64,000 bases of DNA from Mycobacterium sp. IS-1742 (GCF_001500125.1 NZ_LQIV01000041.1:1-64000); one strand, 5' to 3'. Shown: positions 33,813-43,421, numbered from the stretch's first letter. A program made the numbers and translations. Notes: generated by a model not told the origin, from the sequence alone.

Positions 33813-34705
33813 TCCTCGGTGAAGGCCTGCCGGAGGGTGTCGCACTGGCTCCGGAAGAACGCCCGCGACACGTCGGCCTTCGGCAGGACCCCGTCGAATC
33901 CGTGGAAGGCGCCCTGGACCACCTCGACCTGGCACGGCACGCCGGCGGCCCGTAACCGCTCGGCGTACGCCAGATCCTCGTCGTGGAACAGGTCCAGGGT
34001 GCCGACACCCACCCACGCCGGCGGCAGGCCCGCCAGATCCTCCCGGCGGGCGGGCACCGCGACGTCGGGATCGGCGTCACCGAGGTAGGCCGCCCAGCCG
34101 AACCGGTTGCTGGCCTGGTTCCACAGCCGGTGTCCCGGACTGTCGAGGCCGTGGCGCTCGACGGTCCGGTCGTCGACCATCGGATACACCAGAAGCTGTG
34201 CCACCGGGTCGATCTCGCCGCGGTCGCGGGTGAGCAGCGCGAGTGAGGCGGCCAGCCCGCCGCCCGCGCTGGCCCCGCCGATCGCCACCCGCTGCGGGTC
34301 CACCGACGGCAGCCGGGCCAACCACGTCAGCGCGGCGTAACAGTCCTCGACCGGCGTGGGGTACGGATGCTCGGGCGCCAGCCGGTAATCGACCGATGCG
34401 ACGGTGATGCCGAGTTCGCGGCAGAACCGGCGGCACAGTTCGTCGTCCTGGGCGGCCGTGCCGATGACGTATCCGCCGCCGTGGATCCACAGCAACGCGG
34501 GTGCCGGGAGGGGCACCCCCGCCGGCCGGAACAGCCGGACCCGAACCCCCGAGGGCAGCGTGAGCTCCTCGATGTCCTTGGGTGTGCGCTTGCCCTGCAA
34601 CCGAGTCACCATCCGCATCACCGGAAGTGTCACCGGGGTGACCACCTGCCGGGGGATGTAGCGGGCGACCTTGCGCAGGTCGGGATGGAAGTCGGTGTTC
34701 ACCAC
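33785..34705 (-). CDS. Alpha/beta-hydrolase, hormone-sensitive-lipase-type esterase (Lip family)
   Basis: A 306-residue esterase from GTG 34705; TTG 34738 would add 11 residues. LLWIHGGGYVIG is the HGG oxyanion motif, IGGASAGGGLAA holds the nucleophile Ser, and DLFHDEDL and GAFHGFDGV give the acid and His of the triad. This set marks the HSL family, in which mycobacterial Lip proteins hydrolyse short and medium acyl esters. It is in the position of lipW (Rv0217c), but I would not assign that symbol from position alone. No lipoprotein or signal sequence is seen. Confidence 0.88.
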   Translation of the reverse strand: MVNTDFHPDLRKVARYIPRQVVTPVTLPVMRMVTRLQGKRTPKDIEELTLPSGVRVRLFRPAGVPLPAPALLWIHGGGYVIGTAAQDDELCRRFCRELGITVASVDYRLAPEHPYPTPVEDCYAALTWLARLPSVDPQRVAIGGASAGGGLAASLALLTRDRGEIDPVAQLLVYPMVDDRTVERHGLDSPGHRLWNQASNRFGWAAYLGDADPDVAVPARREDLAGLPPAWVGVGTLDLFHDEDLAYAERLRAAGVPCQVEVVQGAFHGFDGVLPKADVSRAFFRSQCDTLRQAFTEDQSRTSLSS

Positions 34706-34746
34706 CTGACCAGTAATACCGCACGCAATCAGTTTCAACCGCCGAG

Positions 34747-36909
34747 TTACTTGAGCAGCGGATCGCGCGGCAACCCGAGGATCCGCTCGGCGATCGTGTT
34801 CCGGGTGATCTCCGACGTACCGCCTGCGACGGTCATCGCGCGGTTGCCCAGGTAGGCGCGGGTCAGCAACGGGGTCTGGCTGACCACGGCGGCAGTCCCG
34901 GCCAGCTCCATGCCGAGTTCGGTCTGCCGCTGGCACTGTTCGGCCACCAACAGCTTGGTGACGTTGCCCTCCGGGCCGGGTTCGGCCCCGGCGATCGCCC
35001 GGCTGGCGCGGCGGAGGTTGAGCAGCCGCAGCGTATGCGCCTCGGCGATCACCGCCCCGGCGCGGAGCACGTGCGCGGCGGCGACATCGGCGGGTGCGCT
35101 GTCGAGCAGCGTCACCAGGTCGTCGGCCGAGAAGCCGGTCGGCGCCCCGGAGCCGCCCCCGATGGAGATCCGTTCGTTGCCCAGCGTCGCGCGGGCCACC
35201 AACCATCCGCGGTTGACGTCGCCGACCACGTCGGCGTCGGGTACGAACACGTCGTCGAAGAACACCTCGTTGAAGTGCGCGTCACCGGTGAGGCCGCGCA
35301 GCGGGTTCACCGTCACCCCGTCGGCGGACATGTCGATCGCCATCATCGTCACACCGGCGTGTTTGGGCGCCTCCGGATCGGTGCGCACCGTCGCCAACCC
35401 CCACTGGCACAGGTGCGCCAGGCTGGTCCACACCTTCTGGCCGGTGACCCGCCAGCCGCCCTCGACCCGCTTGGCCGCCGTGCGCACCGCCGCGGCGTCG
35501 GATCCGGCGCCGGGTTCGGAGAACAGCTGACACCACATCACCTCGCCGCGCAGCACCGGTTCGACCCAGCGTGCGCGCTGGTCGTCGGTGCCGGCCTGGG
35601 CGATGGTCAGCGTGACCCAGCCGGTGATCCCCATGTCCGGGATGTCGACATCGCGGAACTCCTCCTCGATGACCAGTTGTTCGAGCGGCCCGGCCGCGCG
35701 CCCCCACGGTTCCGGCCAGTGCGGGACCAGATATCCGGAGTCGACCAGGAAGTCACGCCTGCGGTCGTCCGGCAGCGCACGCCACTCGGCGGCCGCCTCA
35801 CGCGCTGCCGCCCGGTACTCCTCGGCCTCGGGGGGCAGTGTGAACGAGGCGCCGCGGGCCCGGCCGGTGCGTTGGGCGTCGACGATGTCGGCCAGCGGAT
35901 CGGATCCCGCGCCGAGCAGCGCGGCGAGCGAGCATGCCCGCCGCAGGTACAGGTGGGCGTCGTGCTCCCAGGTGAAGCCGATACCGCCGTGAAGCTGAAT
36001 GTTGTTCTGCGCGAGGAAAACCGACGCACGGATGGCGTGCGATGCGGCGACCGCGGCGGGGAACCATGCGCTGTCGAGGTCGTCGGCCCTCGCGGCGTCC
36101 CACACCGCCGCGGTGGTCTGCTCCGCGTCGACGAGCATGTTCGCCGCGTGGTGCTTGACGGCCTGGAAGGTGCCGATCGTGCGGCCGAACTGCTCGCGCA
36201 CCTTTGCGTAATCGACGGCCATGTCCAGACACGCCCAGCCCACCCCGGCCGCCTCGGCCGCACCGAGGATGCGGAACACCGTCCGCGCTCGCCGCGCGGC
36301 CCCGGTCAGCACCCGCGCGGGCGATATCCGCACATCGTCGACGGTGACGGCGCCGACGCTGCGGGTGGTGTCGATCCCGTCGAGCGGGGTGACGGTGACG
36401 TCCGCCGCGTCGAGCAGCACGACGTCTTCCCCGGCGACCAGGACCAGCAGGTCGGCGTCGGGGGCGCCGAGCACCGCGGGCGCCTCCCCGGTGACCGATC
36501 CGTCCGCACCGACGGTCAGGGTGCCGGTCAGGCCCAGCGCGGCGACCGTGTCGCCGCCGGCCAGCCCGGGCAGCAGATCGGCCCGCACGTCGTCGCCGGC
36601 GCACCGGTCGAGCACCACCGAGGCCGCCACCGACGGCAGGAACGGGCCCGGGGTGAGTTCGCGGCCCTGTGCCTCGAGCACGATCGCCAGTTCGGCGAGG
36701 CCATAGCCGGCTCCGCCGTACTGTTCGGCGACCGCCAGGCCCGTCCACCCCAGGTCAGCGGCCGCCCGCCACAGGTCGTCGGGGTGCGACGACCGTTTTT
36801 CGAGCGTGGCCCGGGCGGCGGCCCGTGACCCGGACCGGTCGAGCTGACCGAGTGCCGATTCAGCGAGCGCGATGTGGTCGTCGGTGATCGCCAGGGCGGA
36901 TTTGCGCAC
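34747..36909 (-). CDS. Two-domain acyl-CoA dehydrogenase (FadE6-like fusion)
   Basis: A 720-residue protein from GTG 36909 behind AGAGGGGA. Two acyl-CoA dehydrogenase units are joined. The first (about 1-330) contains GWTGLAVAEQYGGAGYGLAEL and ends with HGGIGFTWEHDAHLYLRRA. The second (about 345-720) contains FSEPGAGSDAAAVRT, RVTGQKVWTSLAHLCQWG, GERISIGGG-like (here NERISIGGGSG) and AGGTSEITRNTIAERILGLPRD. Such fusions cover both subunits that are separate genes elsewhere, as in the pair at 47-49 kb. M. tuberculosis FadE6 is of the same length. The substrate is probably a branched or long-chain acyl-CoA. Confidence 0.85.
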   Translation of the reverse strand: MRKSALAITDDHIALAESALGQLDRSGSRAAARATLEKRSSHPDDLWRAAADLGWTGLAVAEQYGGAGYGLAELAIVLEAQGRELTPGPFLPSVAASVVLDRCAGDDVRADLLPGLAGGDTVAALGLTGTLTVGADGSVTGEAPAVLGAPDADLLVLVAGEDVVLLDAADVTVTPLDGIDTTRSVGAVTVDDVRISPARVLTGAARRARTVFRILGAAEAAGVGWACLDMAVDYAKVREQFGRTIGTFQAVKHHAANMLVDAEQTTAAVWDAARADDLDSAWFPAAVAASHAIRASVFLAQNNIQLHGGIGFTWEHDAHLYLRRACSLAALLGAGSDPLADIVDAQRTGRARGASFTLPPEAEEYRAAAREAAAEWRALPDDRRRDFLVDSGYLVPHWPEPWGRAAGPLEQLVIEEEFRDVDIPDMGITGWVTLTIAQAGTDDQRARWVEPVLRGEVMWCQLFSEPGAGSDAAAVRTAAKRVEGGWRVTGQKVWTSLAHLCQWGLATVRTDPEAPKHAGVTMMAIDMSADGVTVNPLRGLTGDAHFNEVFFDDVFVPDADVVGDVNRGWLVARATLGNERISIGGGSGAPTGFSADDLVTLLDSAPADVAAAHVLRAGAVIAEAHTLRLLNLRRASRAIAGAEPGPEGNVTKLLVAEQCQRQTELGMELAGTAAVVSQTPLLTRAYLGNRAMTVAGGTSEITRNTIAERILGLPRDPLLK

Positions 36910-37071
36910 AGCTCGTCCCCTCTTATTTTTCGGGCCGGACGGGCTGACGCTAACCCATAAGGGCCGGTCAGCACAGGTGTGAGCGACGTTACAAAATCGC
37001 TGTCGAAATGATGGGTAGACATCTTCACGATCTTGTCGTTTGGGAATTCGCCACAGGGGTACAGTCGCGCC

Positions 37072-38295
37072 ATGACGGTACGACCGGACACCCGGTACCC
37101 CGGTCCGACATTGTGGTCTCGCGCAAGGTGGTTGCTCAACGCCAAGCCCGCTGATCACATGCTCGCGATGAGCGTGGCCTCGGCTTCGCTACCGGTCATC
37201 GGCAAGCATCTCGAACCCCTCGGCGCGCTGGCGGCGATGGGGGTGTGGGGTTACCGCCAGATGCCCGAGCTGCTCTCGGCGTCGGCCAAGTCGTGGTTCG
37301 ACCCCGGCAACGCCGAAGTTCGCCAACGCGAGCGCGACCTGACCCACGAGGTCTCCCACCAGGCGCTGCGCGGGGTGGTTCCGGCCGCCGACCTGGCGAT
37401 CGACTGGCCGGCGCCGGAGAAGGCGCCGCCGCTGTGGAAGACCTTCGAACACCGCCGCAACGTGCACAAGTCCTCCGTGCGCTACGGACCGCTGCCCTCG
37501 CAGTTGCTCGACGTGTGGCGTCCCAAGAACCTGCCGACCGAACCGGCCCCGGTGCTGCTGTTCGTCCCCGGCGGCGCGTGGGTGCACGGCAGCCGCCTGC
37601 TGCAGGGTTACGCACTGATGTCGCACCTGGCCGAGATGGGCTGGGTCTGCCTGTCCATCGACTACCGGGTGGCACCGCACCACCCGTGGCCGGCCCACCT
37701 CCACGACGTCAAGACCGCGATCGCCTGGGCTCGGGCCAACGTGGACAAGTACGGCGGTGACCGCAACTTCGTCGCGATCGCGGGGGCTTCTGCCGGTGGC
37801 CACCTCGCCGCACTGGCCGGTCTGACGATCAACGACCCGGAGATGCAGTGTGAGCTGCCGGAGGGTTCGGACACCTCGGTCGACGCGGTGGTCGGCATCT
37901 ACGGCCGCTACGACTGGGAGGACCGTTCCACCGCCGAACGTGCCCGCTTCGTCGACTTCCTCGAACGGGTCGTCGTGAAGCGCAAGATCTCTCGGCATCC
38001 CGAACTGTTTCGCAAGGCATCGCCGATGGCGCAGGTGCACTCGGAGGCGCCGCCCTTCCTGGTGATCCACGGCAGCGGGGACAGCGTGATCCCGGTCTGG
38101 CAGGCCCGCAGCTTCGTCGAGAAACTCCGGGCGAAGTCGCGCTCTGTGGTCAGCTATGTGGAGCTGCCAGGCGCAGGACACGGGTTCGACATGATCGACG
38201 GGGCCCGAACGGGTTCGATGGCCACCGCAATCGGACTGTTCCTCAAGCAGATTCACAAGAACCGTACTCTGATCGGCGCGCGAGAGGTTATATAG
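37072..38295 (+). CDS. lipC: Lip-family carboxylesterase (LipC-like)
   Basis: A 407-residue esterase from ATG 37072. LLFVPGGAWVHGS is the oxyanion motif, IAGASAGGHLAA the nucleophile site, and GSGDSVIPVWQA and LPGAGHGFDMI supply Asp and His. TACAGT 6 bases before the ATG could be a -10, suggesting a leaderless mRNA. A WS/DGAT gene follows, as Rv0221 follows lipC (Rv0220). The long N-terminal region (about 150 residues) with a hydrophobic stretch is typical of LipC/LipQ proteins. Likely acts on cell-surface or storage lipids. Confidence 0.85.
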   Translation: MTVRPDTRYPGPTLWSRARWLLNAKPADHMLAMSVASASLPVIGKHLEPLGALAAMGVWGYRQMPELLSASAKSWFDPGNAEVRQRERDLTHEVSHQALRGVVPAADLAIDWPAPEKAPPLWKTFEHRRNVHKSSVRYGPLPSQLLDVWRPKNLPTEPAPVLLFVPGGAWVHGSRLLQGYALMSHLAEMGWVCLSIDYRVAPHHPWPAHLHDVKTAIAWARANVDKYGGDRNFVAIAGASAGGHLAALAGLTINDPEMQCELPEGSDTSVDAVVGIYGRYDWEDRSTAERARFVDFLERVVVKRKISRHPELFRKASPMAQVHSEAPPFLVIHGSGDSVIPVWQARSFVEKLRAKSRSVVSYVELPGAGHGFDMIDGARTGSMATAIGLFLKQIHKNRTLIGAREVI

Positions 38296-38321
38296 ACGCC
38301 TCGGGCAGGAGGAGGCGATAC

Positions 38322-39740
38322 GTGAAGCGGCTCAGTGGGTGGGATGCGTTCTTGCTGTACAGCGAGACACCCACGGTGCACATGCACACGCTCAAGCTGG
38401 CGGTGATCCAACTCGACGACCTGGGTGGCCGCAGCTTCGGCGTCGAGGAGTTCCGTCAGGTCATCCACAGCCGGCTCTACAAGCTCGACCCGTTCCGCTA
38501 CGAACTGGTCGACATCCCGTTCAAGTTCCACCATCCGATGTGGCGGGAGAACTGCGAGGTCGACCTCGAGTACCACATCCGTCCGTACCGGGTCGAAAGC
38601 CCCGGTGGGCGCAGGCAACTCGACGAAGCGGTCGGCCGCATCGCCAGCACGCCGCTGGACCGCAGCAGACCGCTCTGGGAGATGTACTTCATCGAGGGAC
38701 TCGCCGACGGCAGGATCGCCGTGCTCGGCAAGATCCACCACGCCCTCGCCGACGGCATCGCCTCGGCCAACCTGATGGCCCGCGGCATGGACCTGCAGCC
38801 CGGCCCGCAGCACGACCGCGACTCGTACGCGACCGACCCGGCGCCGAGCCGTGGCGAACTGGTTCGCACGGCGTTCCGCGACCACCTGCGCCAGATCGGC
38901 AAGCTGCCGGCGAACTGGCGCTACACCGCGCAGGGTCTGCAGCGGGTCCGCCGCAGCAGCCGCAAACTGTCGCCGGAGCTGACCAGGCCGTTCACCCCGC
39001 CCCCGTCGTTCATGAACCACAAGGTCGACGGAGTCCGCAAATTCGCAACGGCCACACTGGCTCTCGCCGACATCAAGCAGACCGCCAAACACCTCGGCGT
39101 GACGCTCAACGATCTGGTGCTGGCCATCTCGGCCGGCGCGCTGCGGACGCTGCTGCTGCGCTACGACGGTCACGCCGACCACCCGCTGTTGGCGTCCGTG
39201 CCGGTGAGCTTCGACTTCAACCCCGAGCGCATCTCGGGTAACTACTTCACCGGTGTGCTGGTGTGCATCCCGGTCCAGATCGAGGATCCGCTGCAGCGGG
39301 TGCAGGAGTGCCACAACGCCGCGGCGTCGGCCAAGGAGAGCCACCACCTGATCGGCCCCGAACTGGTCAGCCGGTGGTCGTCGTACTTCCCGCCTGCGCC
39401 GGCGGAGGCGCTGTTCCGGTGGCTGAGCAACAAGGACGGTCAGAACAAGGTGCTCAACCTGCCGATCTCCAACGTGCCGGGCCCGCGCGAACGGGGGCGC
39501 GTCGGCGGGGCCCTGGTGACCGAGATCTATTCGGTCGGTCCGCTGACCACGGGCAGCGGTCTCAACATCACCGTGTGGAGTTACGTCGACCAGCTCAACA
39601 TCTCCGTGCTCTCTGACGGCGCGACCGTCGAGGACCCGCATGAGCTGACCGACGCCATGGTCGAGGCGTTCGTCGAGATTCGTTCGGCCGCAGGGCTTTC
39701 CGAAGAGCTGACGGTGGTCGAGACCGCCATGGCGCCGTAG
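38322..39740 (+). CDS. WS/DGAT acyltransferase (wax ester/triacylglycerol synthase)
   Basis: Joins an acyl-CoA to diacylglycerol or a fatty alcohol. A 472-residue protein from GTG 38322 behind AGGAGGC. The active-site motif HHALADG is intact at residues 139-145 (HHxxxDG), and NLPISNVPGP and LNITVWSYVDQLNISVLSD near the C-terminus are characteristic of the mycobacterial Tgs family. It is 26 bp downstream of the LipC-like esterase, so synthesis and hydrolysis of the same lipid may be co-regulated. Equivalent to Rv0221 by position. Confidence 0.93.
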   Translation: MKRLSGWDAFLLYSETPTVHMHTLKLAVIQLDDLGGRSFGVEEFRQVIHSRLYKLDPFRYELVDIPFKFHHPMWRENCEVDLEYHIRPYRVESPGGRRQLDEAVGRIASTPLDRSRPLWEMYFIEGLADGRIAVLGKIHHALADGIASANLMARGMDLQPGPQHDRDSYATDPAPSRGELVRTAFRDHLRQIGKLPANWRYTAQGLQRVRRSSRKLSPELTRPFTPPPSFMNHKVDGVRKFATATLALADIKQTAKHLGVTLNDLVLAISAGALRTLLLRYDGHADHPLLASVPVSFDFNPERISGNYFTGVLVCIPVQIEDPLQRVQECHNAAASAKESHHLIGPELVSRWSSYFPPAPAEALFRWLSNKDGQNKVLNLPISNVPGPRERGRVGGALVTEIYSVGPLTTGSGLNITVWSYVDQLNISVLSDGATVEDPHELTDAMVEAFVEIRSAAGLSEELTVVETAMAP

Positions 39741-39755
39741 GGGGCGGTCAGCGGG

Positions 39756-41033
39756 TCAGCGGTGCTGTGCGTGCACCCACGACAGGAACCGTTCGATCGC
39801 CGCAGCGGTGTAGTGCCCGCGCGGGGAACCGAAGAAGTCGAAGGCGTGCTGGGCGTGCGGGATCTCCGAGTACGCGACCGGAGCCGTCGACACCTTGCGA
39901 AGTTCCTCCACGAACTCCCGGCCCTCCGGAACGGGGATGATCGAGTCGTCCTCGCCGTGCAGCACGAAGAACGGGGGTGCGTCGGGATGGACCTTCGTAA
40001 TGGGCGAGGCCTCCAGGTACTCCCGACGGTTGCCCCGGTACGGCTTCTTGACGACGAACTTCTGCAGGAACGCGATGAACTGCGGCCGGCCTTCGCCGTC
40101 GCCGGAGAACCAGTCGTAGCGGCCGTACACCGGGACCGCGGCCCGCACCGACGTGTCGGCGTCGGCGAAACCGGGTTGCCACTGCGGATCGTTCTGGGTC
40201 AGCGCGGCCAGTGCGGTCAGGTGCCCGCCGGCCGATCCGCCGGTGATCGCGACGAAATCGGGGTCGCCGCCGTAGTCGGCGATGTTCTCCCGGATCCACG
40301 CCAGCGCCCGCTTGACGTCGACAATGTGGGCCGGCCAGGTGTGGCGCGGGCTGATCCGGTAACCCATGGACACGCAGACCCAGCCGCGTTCGGTGAGGTG
40401 GCTGAGCAGCGGATAGGCCTGCGGGCGGCGCATCCCGATGGCCCACGCGCCGCCGGGCACCTGCAGCAGCACCGGGGCGCGGCCGTCGCGTGGGAGGTCG
40501 CTGCGGCGCCAGATGTCCGCGGTGTTCGCCCGGTGCGGGCCGTAGCGCACGGTGCCCTTCTTCTCCACGTAGCGCCTGCGCGACCATCCGGTCCGGAAGA
40601 TGCCGCCGCGGCGGCGCGCGGGTGGGGATTCGGCCGCGACCGACGCGTACCCCTCGCCGAGCGCCTCACGGAGGCCGACCTCGAAATGCGGCTGGGACTT
40701 GATGTTTCGATGCTGGGTGAGCGCCAGCAGACCCCAGGTGAGGACTTTGAGCACCAACGCGGCGCGGCCGGTCGGGGTCCTGAAGTGTCCCCGCAGCCCC
40801 CGGCGGACGGCGTCGAGCACCGAACCGGTCAGATACAGCGGTGCGAGCTCGGAGGTCGGCCAGCCGAACGCGAATGTCGGTATGGTCACATAACCCTTGC
40901 GGCCCAACGGCTGTACCGCGTTGGCGGCGTTGAGCAGTTCAGCGCTCGTGGCGAGCAGCGGCCTGGGCCTACGCACCGCACGGGTCACGCCGCCGAGCAT
41001 CGTGAAGTCTCTGCGCACTTTGGGATTCGCCAC
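39756..41033 (-). CDS. Lip-family carboxylesterase (LipM/LipQ-like)
   Basis: About 425 residues if GTG 41033 (GAGAG just upstream) is used; GTG 41018 or ATG 41000 would also fit. The fold is as in the neighbour at 37072: LLQVPGGAWAIGM, ITGGSAGGHLTA with the nucleophile Ser, GEDDSIIPVPEG and PHAQHAFDFFG. It converges on the WS/DGAT gene with a 15-bp gap and is downstream of the PlsC-like acyltransferase on the same strand. From memory, plsC-, WS/DGAT- and lipQ-type genes also cluster at Rv2483c-Rv2485c, so this may be a merged version of both loci. Confidence 0.85.
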   Translation of the reverse strand: MANPKVRRDFTMLGGVTRAVRRPRPLLATSAELLNAANAVQPLGRKGYVTIPTFAFGWPTSELAPLYLTGSVLDAVRRGLRGHFRTPTGRAALVLKVLTWGLLALTQHRNIKSQPHFEVGLREALGEGYASVAAESPPARRRGGIFRTGWSRRRYVEKKGTVRYGPHRANTADIWRRSDLPRDGRAPVLLQVPGGAWAIGMRRPQAYPLLSHLTERGWVCVSMGYRISPRHTWPAHIVDVKRALAWIRENIADYGGDPDFVAITGGSAGGHLTALAALTQNDPQWQPGFADADTSVRAAVPVYGRYDWFSGDGEGRPQFIAFLQKFVVKKPYRGNRREYLEASPITKVHPDAPPFFVLHGEDDSIIPVPEGREFVEELRKVSTAPVAYSEIPHAQHAFDFFGSPRGHYTAAAIERFLSWVHAQHR

Positions 41034-41097
41034 ATTCTCTCGGACGTGAAAAAACGGTCCCCCGGGGGTAGCCGGTGCACGGGTGGTCGAAACGCGG

Positions 41098-41892
41098 TCA
41101 GCCCAGCACGGGGAAGCGACGCTGGGCGGCCAGTTCGTCGAGTGCGCGCTGCATGACGTGGCGGACGTGGGCGTCGACCTCGTCGACATCGGGATCCTCG
41201 CCGAACTCCGCGACGATGTCGATGGGCGGCAGCACCCGGGTGACGATCTTGGTGGGCAGCGGCAGGTTGACCGGCAGCACCGCCGAGAGCCCGAACGGGA
41301 AGCCGAACGAGATCGGCAGGATCTTGGCGCGCAGCAACTTGTCCAGCCGGATCGTCCTGGCCAGCCATTCACCGCGGCTGAGGTAGAACTGACTCTCCTG
41401 ACCGCCGATGGACACCGTCGGCACCAGCGGCACGCCTGCGTTCAACGCGGCCCGCACGTATCCGGTGCGCCCGCCGAAGTCGATCTTGGACTCGGCCAGC
41501 GTCGGCCGGTAGACGTCGTAGTCGCCGCCGGGGAAGACGATCACCACGCCACCCGAGCTCAGCGCTTCGTCGGCGTTCTCGTGGTTGGCGCGGATGAAAC
41601 CGATCTTGGTGAAGAACTCGGCGGTCGGCCCCGTCATCAACAGGTCGTGCGACAACGTGTAGACCGGCCGGTCGTAGCCGAACTGCTCGTAGAAGCCCGC
41701 GGCGAAGACGGGCACATCCATCGCGAACAGGCCGCCGGAGTGGTTCGACACCACCAGCGCGCCGCCCGCGGAGGGGAACTCTTCGAGGCCCCGCATCTCG
41801 GCGCGGTGATAGGTCTTGAGCAGCGGCCGCAGCACGCCCATCACCCGTTCGGTGAATGCCGGGTCCCATTTCGCGATGTCCGACGACGGCAC
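41098..41892 (-). CDS. PlsC-like lysophospholipid/diacylglycerol-type acyltransferase
   Basis: A 264-residue soluble-looking acyltransferase of the LPLAT family, from GTG 41892 with AAGGGGAGA upstream. It has SNHSGGLFAMD at about residue 48 (the catalytic NHxxxxD variant) and VFPGGDYDVYRP at about 118 for substrate binding. ILPISFGFPFG is a hydrophobic stretch that may contact the membrane. It acylates a glycerol- or lysolipid-type acceptor. Its position upstream of a Lip gene and near WS/DGAT suggests a role in neutral-lipid or phospholipid turnover. Confidence 0.88.
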   Translation of the reverse strand: MPSSDIAKWDPAFTERVMGVLRPLLKTYHRAEMRGLEEFPSAGGALVVSNHSGGLFAMDVPVFAAGFYEQFGYDRPVYTLSHDLLMTGPTAEFFTKIGFIRANHENADEALSSGGVVIVFPGGDYDVYRPTLAESKIDFGGRTGYVRAALNAGVPLVPTVSIGGQESQFYLSRGEWLARTIRLDKLLRAKILPISFGFPFGLSAVLPVNLPLPTKIVTRVLPPIDIVAEFGEDPDVDEVDAHVRHVMQRALDELAAQRRFPVLG

Positions 41893-42008
41893 GGCTCTCC
41901 CCTTCGGGTCGAATTGAAACGTGTTCTAGTTTGATGGTACCCAGGGCGACCGCGCTTTCCCAACCGCGCGCCTGGTTATCGTGCGGTCCCGGTGGGCACC
42001 CGTAGCGT

Positions 42009-42329
42009 ATGGCTACCCGTGACGAACTCCCGCTGAAGGACTACGACCAGCTGGCGCTGCCCGATCTGCGGCATCGCATCCGCTCGCTCGACGAACCCCA
42101 GCTGCGGACGTTGTTCGACCACGAGACCGAGCACGGCAACCGCATCCCCGTGCTCGAGGTCCTGCACGCCCGGCTCAAGGAACTGCACGGCGGCGCCGAG
42201 CCGTCGGGCGGTGACCAGTCCAACGCGCCCGGGGTGAGCGGCGCCGCGGGCGGTTCGCGGGTGCAGGAATCGACCGCGGCCGAGGCCAACACGCCGCTGC
42301 GCCACGGCGTCGCCAACCAGACCCCGTAG
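42009..42329 (+). CDS. Conserved mycobacterial small protein
   Basis: A 106-residue protein from ATG 42009. Residues 1-57 (PLKDYDQLALPDLRHRIRSL, FDHETEHGNRIPVLEVLHARL) form a compact helical domain that recurs in actinobacteria; the rest is Gly/Ser/Ala-rich and probably disordered. No signal sequence or catalytic motif is seen. The divergent neighbour is the acyltransferase. Function unknown. Confidence 0.75.
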   Translation: MATRDELPLKDYDQLALPDLRHRIRSLDEPQLRTLFDHETEHGNRIPVLEVLHARLKELHGGAEPSGGDQSNAPGVSGAAGGSRVQESTAAEANTPLRHGVANQTP

Positions 42330-42449
42330 CGCGGCAAGCCCTGAGAGGCGCGTAAGACTCTCGTCAGCACTCCTTGCGTTTGTCGCTACCGCAGGCTGTG
42401 AATCTCACGTTCACCATCCGCCTGTTCGCGCACCTCACCAGGAGTGACC

Positions 42450-43391
42450 ATGAAAGTCTCCGCCCGTTCCTATCTCATCGCCGGTGTCTCCCTTGCCGGC
42501 GCGGGCCTGATCGTCGGCGGGTCCAACGCCCCCGTTCTCGACACCACCCGGGCCGACGTCACCGTCGCGCCGATGGCGGCCACCAGCACCGCCTCCCCGG
42601 TGGACGGGCCCACGGTGGGCTCCGCGGCGGCCGCCTCCGGATCGGTCACGGCGGCGTTCGTGGCACCCGCGCCGGAACCGGACGACACCGCCCGCATCGC
42701 GCTTCCCGACGTCGGCGGCCTGGACCCCGACGAGGGCAGGCCGGGTATCCAGCTCAGCCTGCTCACCGGCACCCCCAACCTCGGCTACGGCAACGAGGGG
42801 CTGTTCAACGCCGGGGTGAACAACACCGGTGACTTCAACATCGGCGGCGACAACGACGGTGACTTCAACATCGGCACCGGCAACGTGGGCGACTTCAACA
42901 TCGGCTACGACAACGACGGTGACTTCAACATCGGTGGCGACAACGAGGGCGACTTCAACGTCGGATTCGACAACCGCGGCGGCGAGCGCAACTTCGGCGT
43001 GGGCAACACCGGCTCGTACAACGTGGGGTTCTTCAACACCGGTGAGTTCAACTTCGGCGTCGGCAACAACGGTGTCGGCAACGTCGGATTCTTCAACACC
43101 GGCAACTACACCGTCGGCGCCTTCAACGTCGGCATCCGCTACGCCGGGACCCCGGGCATCAGCACCGGCCGCACGGCCGACACCCCCGACGAGGATCTGA
43201 GCACCAGCGCACTGAGGACCACCGCCGCCCACGACGACGAGGACACCGGCGACGAGAACCTCAGCCGGAGCGGCCGCAACGTCGGCGCGTCGAATGACGG
43301 CGGCACCGACAACGGGGCCGGCGACAACTCCGGCGACAACGACACCGCCAAGGCGTCGGACACCAAGGGCAACGGCGGCGACGACGATTAG
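42450..43391 (+). CDS. Secreted protein with MPTR-like NxG pentapeptide repeats
   Basis: A 313-residue protein from ATG 42450 (AGGAG upstream; GTG 42444 is less likely). It begins with a signal-peptide-like segment (SYLIAGVSLAGAGLIVGG). From about residue 109 to 225 come tandem units of NxGxxNxGxF type, such as GLFNAGVNNTGDFNIGGDN and GFFNTGEFNFGVGN, as in the major polymorphic tandem repeats of PPE proteins. There is no PPE domain at the N-terminus. The last 80 residues are Asp/Asn/Gly/Thr-rich and acidic. It may be a surface-exposed beta-solenoid protein; function unknown. Confidence 0.8.
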   Translation: MKVSARSYLIAGVSLAGAGLIVGGSNAPVLDTTRADVTVAPMAATSTASPVDGPTVGSAAAASGSVTAAFVAPAPEPDDTARIALPDVGGLDPDEGRPGIQLSLLTGTPNLGYGNEGLFNAGVNNTGDFNIGGDNDGDFNIGTGNVGDFNIGYDNDGDFNIGGDNEGDFNVGFDNRGGERNFGVGNTGSYNVGFFNTGEFNFGVGNNGVGNVGFFNTGNYTVGAFNVGIRYAGTPGISTGRTADTPDEDLSTSALRTTAAHDDEDTGDENLSRSGRNVGASNDGGTDNGAGDNSGDNDTAKASDTKGNGGDDD

Positions 43392-43421
43392 TCGGCGATC
43401 ACGCGGGCTAGCATCGGCCGC

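Noticed and set aside
42779..43130. Regular repeats that could look like a CRISPR array
   Set aside because: The periodicity follows codons for NxGxx repeats inside an open reading frame, with no conserved direct repeat and no unique spacers or cas genes.
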